This document shows positions 51,874 to 62,600 of a stretch of DNA of 64,000 nt, piece by piece. Each line of letters opens with the position of its first letter. Position 1 is the first letter of the stretch. Origin of the DNA: Pseudo-nitzschia pungens (Eukaryota > Bacillariophyta > Bacillariophyceae > Bacillariales > Bacillariaceae); NCBI GenBank assembly GCA_037355855.1, contig CM074762.1, positions 3,658,001 to 3,722,000 of the forward strand, given 5' to 3'. The translations under genes and the position numbers were made by a program. Below the pieces are notes generated by a model. The model searched no databases, was not told the origin of the DNA, and saw nothing but the letters and a program-made list of their open reading frames with translations.

Positions 51874-54726
51874 ATGCCGTTATCTCCGCTTCTAAAGTTT
51901 GCACCAGCCAAGATGGAAATGGACGATCAATTTCAACAGAAACGAAGACGGAGATGGCGAAGTTTGTTCTCGTTTTGCATACTCTTTACATTTCTTTCAC
52001 GGATATCTCCATCGTGCTCTTTCGTACAGAGCCAACCAAAGCCCTTCAGACAGATATACACGACATTAGTACCTGCCAAACGAGGCAGTAAATCAACACA
52101 ATCATCGTCATCGCCACCATCGAAATCACAACAAGAACGAAGCAAGTCGAAATCGAAGTCAAGATCTGTGGAACGACAACAGTGCAATCATCATCGAGAA
52201 CATCCCCAAAACAACAGCATTCATAATCCAAAGCCAAGTCGGAGGAAGAAAAATCTTTCCGTCGAAGCGGTGAAGTTTAACCAACAACTATCCAAAATTC
52301 TTTCAGACGAATTACGATCCGGAAATAAACAGTCGAGGAGGAATTCTAGACACCACGTTGTCCCATTAAAGGTTGTAGAAGATGCGGAAAAGATGCTTCT
52401 GGCGAGAGTCGGAGGAAGTAAAAGCCATGATGATTACGACACATTTTCATTCAATTTAATCCTGAGTGCCTGGGCTCGACAGCGGAGTTTGGAAGGTGCT
52501 CGAAGAGCCGACAAGCTCCTACAATTTCTTCAGAAAACCTCAGATAAGAACAAAAGCAAAAACATCGTTGCAGACTCTTATTCTTATAGTAACGTACTGA
52601 ATGCATACGCCAAGAGTGGTGGGAAGCGAAAGGCTGCGCTTCGTGCGGAAGAGCTATTACAACAAATGGAACTCACAATGAAAATCACAACTGATATCTG
52701 CCACAATGCGGTTATGGACTGTTGGTCTTTGAGTGGGGATGACGACGCTGGGAGACGAGCTCAGATCTTGCTCACAAAATTAGAAGAAAACAAAGCGAGG
52801 AATAGAAAATCAAGAAGACATGGCGACACAACAACTTCTTTTAGCTTGCTTCCTGAGCCAACCAAAATTTCTTACAACATTTGCTTGAAGGCCTGGGCGA
52901 GGTCAAAAGACGGCGCAACGCAGGCTCATGCATTGCTAACGCGTATGCAAGAGAACGACGAGAAGGATCTACAACCTGATAAGATATCATTTTCTACTTG
53001 TATCGATGCCTACTGTCGCGGCACTGGGACTACCAACCTAACTTTGGCTGCCGAGAAAGCCGAAGAATTGTTATATCAGATGGAAAAAGCATCTCCAAAG
53101 AATCCATCGATTCGGCCTGACGTTGTAACCTACACTTCTGTTTTGTACAGTTATGCGAAGGCGGGAGTAGATATTGACAGAGCCATGTCATTGATCAATA
53201 GAATGAAAGAACATGCCGGTGAAGGACCAAATACAACGTTTTTGAACACGCTCATTCACTTATTTGCCAAACAAGGGAAAACAGACCACGCTGAAGCTCT
53301 ATTAAAATCCATGAAACAAAACAACTTGGCAGACAAAATCTCATACACGTCTGTCATAGCTGCCCATGCAAATGTGGGGAACGCAACAAGAGCCCTTTCT
53401 CTTTTTCACGAGCTCGAGAGCCTGTACAAAACTTCTTTGTCATCATCGACCAGCGAGGTCAACAATCTGGGACGATTCATGCCCACTGAGAAGACATTTA
53501 CAAGTTTGGTTCATGCTATATCGAAAAGCAAAGAAGTCAGCAAGACATCTTTGGATGAAGTAGATGAAATCATCGAAAGGATGAACTCTCTCTACAACAA
53601 AACGAAAAATCCAGAATTATTGCCAAGTACCGCTACGTACTCAACATTATTTTACCTTCTATCGAAGATGAGGGACTCGCGTGTGCCTATTCGTGCAATA
53701 GAGATGCTGGAGGAAATGAAAAAGAGACAAAAGCAACAAGGAAACGTGCGGCCAGACGCAACAACGTATGCTTATTTGATCAATATATTCACCAAAACCC
53801 GTGTGCGAGAGGCTGCGCAAAGAGCAACGGAATTTTTGAGAGACGTCGAAGAAGGTTACGAAGCGGGGGATGACAGACTGAGACCGACAAAACTTCTTTA
53901 CAGCGCAGCTCTTCAGGCTTATGCCAAGAGTGCTTCCCAAGAAGGTGCAGAGCTTGCAGAGGAATTACTAGAAAGGACTAAAGATCTCTACAAGCAGGGA
54001 AAGGTGTATGCCAAGCCAACAACGTTGTATTACAATGCAGTTATGGATGGATTGGCAAGATCAAGGCAGGGAAAAGCTGGAGCACTTCGAGCAGAGACTC
54101 TTTTAGATGAACTTGAGGCCCGAAGCCGAGCTGGCGATCCCGAACTTTCACCAACAAGTCGGAGTTATAACGCAGTAATCCTTGCCTGGAAAATGTCCAA
54201 CTACACTGAGGCACCACAGCGCGCAGAAGCAATTTTGAAAAGAATGAATGAGCGCTATAGATCAGGCGACAAGGGATGTCGCCCAGACCAGGTCACAATA
54301 AACTCCATCATCGGGGTATGGGCCAACTCGCGACAAGAAGGTGCTGCCGAACGCGCTGAGACTTACCTGAAATTCATGGAAGAATTATATTACGAAGCCG
54401 AAGATGAGAGTCTGAAACCAGATAGCATCAGTTACAACTCTGTCATTGATGCTTACGCTTGGTGTCCCTCGGGAGAAGGAGCACATCGTGCCGAGGAGGT
54501 TTACAATAGGATGCAACAGAAATTTCTAGCGTCGGGTGATGATGAACTACGACCCAATATTATTACTCTGACAACTCTTACGAATGCATGGTCGCGGAGT
54601 GGGGACGAGCAAGCAGAAGTCAAGTTAAAAAATTTGCGTTATCTTATCTCGGAACGAAGGAAACTCGATCGTAAAGAGAGGGAGATGGCATCGACGTTGA
54701 ACGTATCCGGTAAACCTTTTTCATAA
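51874..54726 (+). CDS. Pentatricopeptide repeat (PPR) protein, probably plastid
   Basis: A single exon of 950 residues. PPR proteins bind organellar RNA in a sequence-specific way and act in processing, stability or translation. At least a dozen helical-hairpin repeats of about 35 residues fill residues 180-930, for example VTYTSVLYSYAKAGVDIDRA, TTFLNTLIHLFAKQGKTDHA, TYAYLINIFTKTRVREAAQR and ISYNSVIDAYAWCPSGEGAH. No DYW, SMR or other catalytic tail is seen. The N-terminus has a basic, hydrophobic leader (WRSLFSFCILFTFLSRISPS, then CSFVQ) followed by a Ser/Lys/Gln-rich stretch, which fits a bipartite plastid leader. Starting at the internal Met at 51913 would bring the leader closer to the N-terminus. 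The RNA target is unknown. Confidence 0.92.
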   Translation: MPLSPLLKFAPAKMEMDDQFQQKRRRRWRSLFSFCILFTFLSRISPSCSFVQSQPKPFRQIYTTLVPAKRGSKSTQSSSSPPSKSQQERSKSKSKSRSVERQQCNHHREHPQNNSIHNPKPSRRKKNLSVEAVKFNQQLSKILSDELRSGNKQSRRNSRHHVVPLKVVEDAEKMLLARVGGSKSHDDYDTFSFNLILSAWARQRSLEGARRADKLLQFLQKTSDKNKSKNIVADSYSYSNVLNAYAKSGGKRKAALRAEELLQQMELTMKITTDICHNAVMDCWSLSGDDDAGRRAQILLTKLEENKARNRKSRRHGDTTTSFSLLPEPTKISYNICLKAWARSKDGATQAHALLTRMQENDEKDLQPDKISFSTCIDAYCRGTGTTNLTLAAEKAEELLYQMEKASPKNPSIRPDVVTYTSVLYSYAKAGVDIDRAMSLINRMKEHAGEGPNTTFLNTLIHLFAKQGKTDHAEALLKSMKQNNLADKISYTSVIAAHANVGNATRALSLFHELESLYKTSLSSSTSEVNNLGRFMPTEKTFTSLVHAISKSKEVSKTSLDEVDEIIERMNSLYNKTKNPELLPSTATYSTLFYLLSKMRDSRVPIRAIEMLEEMKKRQKQQGNVRPDATTYAYLINIFTKTRVREAAQRATEFLRDVEEGYEAGDDRLRPTKLLYSAALQAYAKSASQEGAELAEELLERTKDLYKQGKVYAKPTTLYYNAVMDGLARSRQGKAGALRAETLLDELEARSRAGDPELSPTSRSYNAVILAWKMSNYTEAPQRAEAILKRMNERYRSGDKGCRPDQVTINSIIGVWANSRQEGAAERAETYLKFMEELYYEAEDESLKPDSISYNSVIDAYAWCPSGEGAHRAEEVYNRMQQKFLASGDDELRPNIITLTTLTNAWSRSGDEQAEVKLKNLRYLISERRKLDRKEREMASTLNVSGKPFS

Positions 54727-55102
54727 TTTTTTAGGTAGGTACAGATTACAAGTTCAACTTAACAGCAAACATAATAGAATAGATTCATCGAGACCCTTGC
54801 TCCCAACTTCTTCTGATGGTCTTCACTCAGAACACAATGGAATCTAAAAACTAAGCTACAGCAGCTAAGTTTCAATTATCAAATTCACTTCGCTGTGGTC
54901 TCGCGTTTATGAAGTCGAACACTATTCAGATCCAAATTGTCTAATTGCATTCACAGTTACTATATCTATTCAACCAGAGGTTGCTCTAAACCTGGCCAAA
55001 TTGCCTAATTGCATTCAAAAGTTACTAATGTTATATCTATTGAAACAGAGGTTATTCTAAGCCTAGCTATTCATCGTGTACCAAGGGATCATCGGTGCTC
55101 GT
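54727..55102. other. Convergent 3' region between PPR and sigma factor genes
   Basis: It is 376 bp with no gene. It contains the tandem duplication 54932-55066. Confidence 0.5.
54932..55066. repeat. Tandem duplication, about 65-70-bp unit
   Basis: Two units (54932-54995 and 54996-55066) share CCAAATTG.CTAATTGCATTC, AGTTACTA, TATATCTATT, AACAGAGGTT-like and CTAA.CCT blocks in order. They lie in the 3' flank of the PPR gene. Confidence 0.85.
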
Positions 55103-56523
55103 CTATGAGTACTCCTTGACGTAGCACTTGACAGCGTGGTTTCGGTACGGTTGACGAAGCTTGTGCAGGGCTCTCGCTTCTATTTGTCGGATACGCTCCC
55201 GAGTTACGGAAAATCGTTTTCCAATTTCCTCGAGTGTTTTCGGTCTTCCGTCGTCGAGTCCAAATCGCATTCGAATGACAGCTTGTTCACGGGAGTTGAG
55301 AGTGCAAATCAGTCGTGAAAGATCATCTTTGAGCATTTGGTAGGAAGCTTGGTCTACTGGTTTTTGATCTGGGTCTCCCATCATGTCACCAATTGTTAGC
55401 GCGTTGCCTCCCGCGCCTCCCATACCGGCTCCGGATCCCTTTACTTTGGACGACGTAAGCTCTTGCTCCATAGAAATCGATTGTTGAGACACCCTGTTCA
55501 AGAAGTCGATTCGGTCCGATGTGAATCCCGTTCGCTCGGTGACCTCGGAAGTTGTTGGTGGTCGGCCAAGATCGGACCTTAGTTCCCTCTCAGCCTTTCG
55601 CAGAGCGCTGAGTTGGTCGTGGATGTGCACCGGCAAACGGATGGTGCGTCCCTGATCGGCAATAGCACGCATGATGCTTTGTTTGATCCACCAGGTGGCG
55701 TACGTACTGAAACGGAATCCACGCTCAGGGTCAAATTTTTCACAAGCTCGGGTCAATCCCAAAATGCCTTCTTGGGCCAAGTCTTGGAATGCCATACCTC
55801 TGTTTTGGTAACGCTTAGTGATGGAAACAACCAATCGGATGTTGGATTCGGTCAGCGCGGTCTTCGCTCGGAGAGAACGCCGAATTTGCTTTTTGAGTTC
55901 TGGGACAGTCATGTTCGCTCGAATTGATGTGGCCCATTCGGCGTAGGTTGGAGGTCTGTCGAAAAGAAAAATAATTGAGTGAGATTCCAGGTCAAATAAA
56001 TTTGGGTGTAGTGGAAAGTAAACTAAAAACACGTGACTCACCGAAGCAGTTCTTCCTCGAGCTTCTCACGTTGCTTTTCCCATTTCAATAATATTTGAAT
56101 TTCTCTGGCGAGAATGATTTCTTCGTTCTTGTTCAGGAGTTCGTGATTGCACATGCTTTTGATATAGTGTTTCATGCTATCCGTTCCCGTCTCTCTGACC
56201 TTCGCTGTAATTCTTCGCTTCGGGAATTCATTTTCGATGCTTGCTTTTTGTGTCGCCGGATTCAAGAGTTCATCTGCGTTACTCTTTCCGTATGTGGACC
56301 CTGGAGATGCCGAGACTTTCTTGGCTTTCTTGAGCAGAGACAATTCTGTTTCTGCCACGTCGAATTCGTTCACTACACTGCTGGAAAGGATGTGCCGTGA
56401 TTGTTGTTGTCCCCATTGTCTGTTGAGTTGCCCTGCGGAAGTTGAGAACCCTTCACAATCTCCGCTCATGAGGCCCAAAGCCGCTACAACGACACTGATT
56501 AGTAAGTAAGTATTGGAAAACAT
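55103..56523 (-). CDS. Plastid RNA polymerase sigma-70 factor
   Basis: Two exons, 56523-56042 and 55955-55103, join as CG|A ([11 protein letters not shown]) to 444 residues. It directs the plastid-encoded bacterial-type RNA polymerase to promoters. The N-terminus [20 protein letters not shown] to GFSTSAG is a signal peptide with a Gly-Phe step, fitting plastid import. Region 2 reads [40 protein letters not shown] and [20 protein letters not shown] (-10 recognition). Region 3 follows ([14 protein letters not shown]), with a Gly-rich insert ([12 protein letters not shown]). Region 4 with the -35 helix-turn-helix is [20 protein letters not shown]. It is a complete group 1/2-like factor without the acidic region 1.1. 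The start ATG was chosen for the signal peptide; the frame is open further 5'. Confidence 0.95.
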
Positions 56524-58421
56524 TGTTGTTTTCGTTTGTTTCCGACTGGTATATTGGATGGTAATCTGCAACCAACACCTAATACTGATGTAATTATGAG
56601 AAGAGAAGAGATGATTCAATTCTTTCCATTCTATTGATGGCGAGTTGGAGCGATACCTGTCACTGGAACATTTGCGCGTAGTGCTACTACTATCAAAAAC
56701 GTACTCGTCCCGTAGGCTTGGCAACAACGGTACTGTACTGCAATGTTGATGGGTCCTGATGATGTGAGCAGCGCTGACCTGGTTTTCAACGCAGATCTTA
56801 AAAGGGGGAAAAACTGCGGTAAGATTACCGTAAGGTAACGTTCAGATCACTCAACCCATCAAAACGAGTGATCTCAATTAACGACTCAAAAGAAACGAAC
56901 CAATTGTGTGGTGATCACGCCTCGTGAAAACTCTTTCCTCCAAAAAATCGCCACGATAAGGTCCTCCCAGCCATTCATCACACGTAAAACACTTAAGAAG
57001 AATGTGATTGGACAATTACGTCAGTCACTGTCATGTAGATGAAAGTTCTTCCTCGTCAACCATTACGTACGTTTTCATTGGTCAAAGACATTTCACTTTT
57101 CTTCTTGTTTGAAGCCTATCTGCTGTCTCATTGTTTCTTCAAGAAGTACGTACTTCTTGAAGCAACAAAAGACACGGCAAGTAATCAGCTGTTTCAGATC
57201 AACATCTCATCAAAATATTTTCATCCGCATGCCGTACATAACGTACCGGTACAATAGTCGCTCCTTCGCAAATACACAAAGTAGGTGTGTACCGTAAGGC
57301 TTACGGTAGAACAAAGCCTTCAGATCTCATTTTTTGAAAATACAAATCGATCCGAAGCAGGAAACCCTCAACAGCATATGGTCCTTTTCGAATGATATGA
57401 CAGCGTTATATCTTGTTCACAACAGATTTTACCGTCGTTGATCTCATCCATCTGGTTTTCACAATCGGAGAACACGATGGATCATGGATCTCCCTTTAAA
57501 GGTCAACAACATATTATTCTCCGTTATGATGTTTCTTGGTGTCGTTCTGCCGTTCTGTAATTGGAACATTCAATTTGAGAATCTGCTTCAAAAATCTGCT
57601 TAGTGAGATACACAAACTTGATTTGGTGGCAAAATTGACTGCTGAAGATTACTAAACTTCAGTTCTTACTTTTGCATCAACAATTCATCATTGGTTTTGT
57701 TGTCCCAACTACACAAAATCACCTGCTACAAGTAGTATTACTAGTAGTATTACTAGTAGTACTACTAGTAGTACTACTAGTACTAAATCATGGAATGCAT
57801 TGTTGAAATCCAAAAATTTACTCCTCTGGTTGCCAATGGGCAGATCTCCTCTTGTTATTGACTTCACCTGTGAAATACTACTTTGGTTGCTTGCCATTCA
57901 CCACAACCAGCACTAGTTTGGTTACTGTTCTTCAATTCACTCTGTAATCTACTAGTAGTATCTTGCTGATACTTCTACTCTTGTTCTGTTCTTTACAGTA
58001 CAGGTGCATTGGTGACAAAAACAACGACTAACCCTATGTGACTGACAGAGATTCCAACATTGACCATGGTTCTTAGTGCACCCTTCCCACGGCCTGTTTC
58101 TTGACCATTGGCAGTAAGGTTACTTGTACCGGCACTTGAATGGTAACCTTACTACCGGTATGAATGAATCGAGAGGCGGGACCTATGTTCTACTGGTACT
58201 TATGGGCAAGTGTACGTAACCTCACCCTTCATGTACTAGTAGTAGTAGTACCGGTAAGTTACTTGTCGCATCCCGACGAAGTGAGTAAGATTAGTACAGA
58301 TAATCTTACCCAAACCGAACCAAAGTTTTTCTGACGCTTTGAATATTACTGAAAGCACGTGTAATCATTGCGTAACCTTATTTAGTAGAAGTACTTCGTA
58401 CTTGTACCGGTACTTCGTACT
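56524..58421. other. 1.9-kb intergenic stretch 5' of the sigma factor gene
   Basis: No gene is supported. Motif words occur at 56815-56842 (GCGGTAAGATTACCGTAAGG), 57287-57307, 58113-58160 and 58240-58265. A long TACTAG simple repeat lies at 57729-57784. Confidence 0.5.
57729..57784. repeat. TACTAG / AGTAGTATT simple repeat
   Basis: A run of AGTAGTATTACTAGTAGTAT and ACTACTAGTAGTACTACTAG, partly self-complementary, able to form a hairpin. Confidence 0.9.
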
Positions 58422-59179
58422 TGTAACCGTCGAGTAGGACCGATGTCCCTTGCAATCATGCGCGCGAGATTTCAAGTGGTTCTCGCAAAATTCGAGCAGC
58501 TCGACACTAAGAAACACTAGTTAAATTTTTAGGTTACAAATCGCACCTCCCCTGATTTCAAATCGACCCCACCTAAAAAAATAATCTGATTAAGCTCTCT
58601 ATAGGAATGTTCATTTCAGATTACAGCTCAACCAATGCACCTACGTAGACATCGTAGAAGAATATTTTTTGTTTTCACGAAAGCAGGTTGTAATCAGGTC
58701 TGTAAGCTGATCAAATGAAAACCAAAAATATCAACGAATTGGAGTTCGCAAGATTCAAAAAATAAAATGTTTTCCAGAACCATATTTATAAAAACAAATG
58801 ACATCTGTCACATGAAGAGTACAGTAAATACAAAAATAAAAAACATCACTAAAATAAAACAATAAAAGTGCCTAGAAATAAAAGAATTTCTTGTTCCAGT
58901 GAGAGGACAAGAACCTCACGAGCGAAATCGAAATCGACAGCAGCACTAAAACACTACAGTTATATGCTTGACAAGAAGATCCCCCTGCTTGTAGTTCGGG
59001 CGCCGGAGCAAAAGAGCGAGTTGAGCAGATCGTAGCTGCCATGCTTGTAGTTCGGGCGCCAGAGCAAAAGAGCGAGTTGAGTAGATTGTAGCTGCCATGC
59101 TTGTAGTTTGTTTGCGAGAACCACTTGAAATCTCGCGCGCATGATTGCAAGGGAAATCGGTCCTACTCGACTGGTTACA
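58422..59179. repeat. Fold-back element with about 67-bp inverted arms
   Basis: Arms at 58422-58489 and 59111-59179 are inverted copies. They share TGTAACC, GTCGAGTAGGACCGAT, CCCTTGCAATCATGCGCGCG and AGATTTCAAGTGGTTCTCGC, with about two differences. The 620-bp centre has no coding sign. It contains a 56-bp tandem array next to the right arm. The structure resembles a non-autonomous fold-back or MITE-like element; no target duplication could be fixed. Confidence 0.8.
58986..59107. repeat. 56-bp tandem repeat, two full copies plus a partial third
   Basis: The units start at 58986, 59042 and 59098 with TGCTTGTAGTT and contain CGGGCGCC.GAGCAAAAGAG and CGTAGCTGCCA or TGTAGCTGCCA. The array abuts the right arm of the fold-back element. 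Confidence 0.92.
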
Positions 59180-59221
59180 TCAATAACTGTCGAGTTGCTC
59201 GGCCAAATGAACAGTAACCCT

Positions 59222-59330
59222 CCTTCGGTCTCAGCCTCGTTGCACTCGGCTTCAACCTCAGGAGTGTTACTGCCGCAATCCCCCTTCAGTCTCAGCCTCG
59301 TTGCACTCGGCTTCGACTTCAGGGGGATTG
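59222..59330. repeat. 61-bp tandem duplication
   Basis: Units begin at about 59222 and 59283 with CCTTC.GTCTCAGCCTCGTT and share GCACTCGGCTTC.AC.TCAG. The duplication lies between the fold-back element and the LTR of copy B. Confidence 0.88.
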
Positions 59331-59432
59331 CAGTGTGAAATCTCCTGTAACCCAGGCGCTAGTTGTGTGTAATCAGAAGTAATCACCCTCTGCCCTATAG
59401 AAAAACTATTGTGTGCGCAGTCGGGTTCGTTG

Positions 59433-59641
59433 CTGCCATACCCCGGGTCTACTAGTGATTAGAATAGTAGTGATATGCAAATTGTGAGCTCTATCAATTA
59501 GTCTATTGCTATTGCTTTCGATTGGCATTTGGAATCGGCGATTCCAACGCCTCGCTAATTTATCCTCAACCTTAATCCAGTCCCGAGTAGACTCGTGACT
59601 GTATTCCGGTGCACGGCATGCTCCTCCATGGTACTGTAACA
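59433..59641 (-). repeat. 3' LTR of Ty3/gypsy copy B
   Basis: On the minus strand it begins TGTTACAGTACCATGG one base after the pol stop and aligns with the copy A LTR up to GGTATGGCAG. The middle differs from copy A by substitutions and small indels. The outer boundary is uncertain by some bases. Confidence 0.7.
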
Positions 59642-59642
59642 A

Positions 59643-62600
59643 TTACTTCTTTGGTTCAGGGCTATCCCTGCAATAATAGGGATGGACTCTCCTGATGTTA
59701 ACCCGGTCAGTTACAAAAGGAGCAGTTTCAATAGTTACAGTTCCATTATCATGGGCCTTGAGCACCTTGTAAGGTCCTTGCCGTGGGAAGGATAGTTTTG
59801 GAATAATGCCCTTCCTTTCCAGGGTGACATAGTCTCCTTCTTTATAGACATGGGGGATCCTCTTCTGGTTTTCCCTGATGTTGCTCTTGTGGATGCTTTT
59901 CTGCTTCCTTGCTTGGATTGCTTCCCAATCCACTGGGAAGTTCACCGGCATGAACATGTCTCGACCAAACACTAGTTGCGCTGGGGAGTACCCCAGGGTG
60001 GTATGGATGGCGCTTCTGATAGCATATGCTGCCTTGGTGGTGAATTCCTCAAAAGGGTCCTCCTCGTGGAGGTCCCTGTTTTCCAGGTTGAAGGACAACA
60101 GACAGTCCTTTAATACCTGATGGATCCTTTCCAACACCGAGTTGGATTGTGGGTTCCAAGCCCCACTGGGCTTTCTTTTCATCCCCATGTTCTCGCAGAG
60201 CTCTTGGAACTCTGCTTTGAACTCACTCCCGCCATCAAAGCCAATTTCCTTTGGGCGCGGATATCTTGCCAGCCAGGTACTGTCCAACAATCGTTGAGTT
60301 TCTGCTGCATTTGGGGAGTCCTTCAGGTGAGCCAGTTCAAACCATCCGGTCACTGGGTCCACCATGGTGAGGACATGGATTTGGTAGTCTTTACCATTTT
60401 TGTTGTGGACAGTTGCAGGTCCCCAGAGGTCCACATTGACCCTCTGCCATTTGGTGACCTCAGCTGCTTTTTCCGGTAGTAGTCCATACTTCTTCCGGCC
60501 ACTCTTCTTAAACATCTGACACGTGTGGCAGTGTTTGCAGAGGTCCTGAACGTCCTTCCGTAGGCCTTTCCAGGTGAACACTGAGCGTATGCTCTGTTCC
60601 ATTCTCTTTTCTCCGGGATGGACCAACATGCTGTGGTACCATTCCATAACTCTATCCTTGAGTTTGTCCGGGATCAGAATCTTCCCTTCCTTGTGGATTA
60701 GGCTGTAACCTTCCACATTTTTGGTGGTTAGGCGGTTGTCTTTTTCCAGAGCATTCACGATTCCTGTGTCCTGTTGCTGGTAGAACTGAATCATGTCCGG
60801 GGCAAGTGGGAATGCACTATTGCCCTGGAATTCTTCCGGCGTTTCTCCAAGCGGGAATAGGAGTTGCCGGAGGTGCTCTTCCTCATCCGCGTAGGTGAGG
60901 GGCTTATTTGGTGGTAGCCATTCCACTGTGTCCGCTGGGTCATCTGTGATGTCCAGGCGAGACAGCGCGTCTGCTGCATCGTTGTCTTTGCCAGCAACGT
61001 GCTTGACTACGGGGTGGAACTCCTCCATGAGGAGTCTCCATCGGACCATCCTTTGGGTGGGCATCTGCTGATAGAGCAGGTTAAGGTGGTCTGTGTGAAT
61101 AATTACATCTTGTCCTCGTAGGATTCCCTCAAACGCTTTCAAGCCTTCCACTATACCAAGGAGTTCTTTTTCCCCGACAGTGTAGTTGAGCTGCGCTGAG
61201 TTCAGTTTCCTTGTGTAGAAACCAAGGGGTTTGCCATCTTGGCATACGGTTGCTCCCAGTTGCCTGTCACTGGCGTCTGAGTAGAGGTGAAATGGTTTCG
61301 TAAAATCCGGGAATGCGAGTTTCGCTTCATCTGCGAGCATCCTCTTCGCCTCCATGAAAGCTTTCTGCTCTGCTGGGCCCCAGTACCAGTTCAGTTTTCC
61401 CTTTTTCCCTGCAAGCTTGTTGAGGGGGGCCAGGATGTGGGAGCGGCGCTTCCACATGTCCCTGTAAAAGTTGACCATCCCAAGGAACATCTTGAGTTGC
61501 TTGGTGTTCTTGGGGGGTTCCAGGCGCTTCATCGCCTCCAGTTTCTTTGGCTGGGGTTGAATGCCCTCTGTTGTTAGTAGAAAACCCAAATACTCCACTT
61601 CTTTTTGCATGAAGAAGGATTTTCTGAGGTTGGCTCGGAAGCCGGCATCATCCAGTCTCTGTAGGACTGTATCGATTTTGTTGAGGTGATCCTGTTCGGA
61701 TTCTCCCTCTCGTTGAATGATCAGGATATCATCAATATAGACAAGGACGTAGTCCAGGTCCCCTAGTAGGTTCATCATGACTGATTGGAAGATATCCGGA
61801 GCACACGCAATCCCCATTGCTAGTCTCTTGTAGGCATACTTTCCCCACGGCAGGATGGTGGAGCAGATTTTCTGGCTCTCTTTGCAGATGGGGATGGTAT
61901 AGTATCCTTGGGACAAGTCCAGCGCCGTAGCTGATTGGAACTTCTGTAGTCGTTGGATTGTTTCCCCTATTCGTGGTAGTGGGAATGGTTTCCTCTGGAT
62001 GGCGGCGTTCATTTTCCGGAAGTCTGTGAGGACTCGGATATCGCCTGTCTTCTTTAGTTGGCAGAAGGTAGGGGATGCCCACGGTGAGTCATCATCGTGG
62101 GGGAGTTTCTCCAGGACTCCAATCTCACAGAGCCTGGTGATCTCCTTTCGAAGTGCTTGTTCAAAGGCATGGGGCACAGAGTAGTACCTCTGCCGGACCG
62201 GTTTGACTCCTGGTTGGAGCTCAATGGACACCGGTTCTATATTTTTGAGTAGACCCAACCCTCCTCCAAAGAGTGTTGGGAATTTCTTCAGTGTTTTCTT
62301 CAAGGCTTCCTTGGACGCGTCCGTAATCTCCAGGTCATTGACCATGGCATCTATATCGACTTTGGAGTAGTCTGCGTCCAAGATTTTGGCTTGCCTCTCT
62401 TCCTCCTGTTGGAGGATCGGACTTTGTGTGTTGGCAAAGAATACTGCCTCACATTTGTCCGGGTCAGTAAGTTCCCCCATTCCCTTCATGGGGATGGAGT
62501 CACCCTGCCATTCGATGGTTCGGGAGCTGTATTTTATATCCAGTCCCAGTTGTGCCATCATGTCGGATCCTATGATCATGTCGTAGGGCACCTCCTCATG

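Noticed and set aside
58986..59330. Repeat arrays considered as a CRISPR array
   Set aside because: Only two to three adjacent units with no spacers, in a eukaryotic nuclear setting; these are ordinary tandem repeats.
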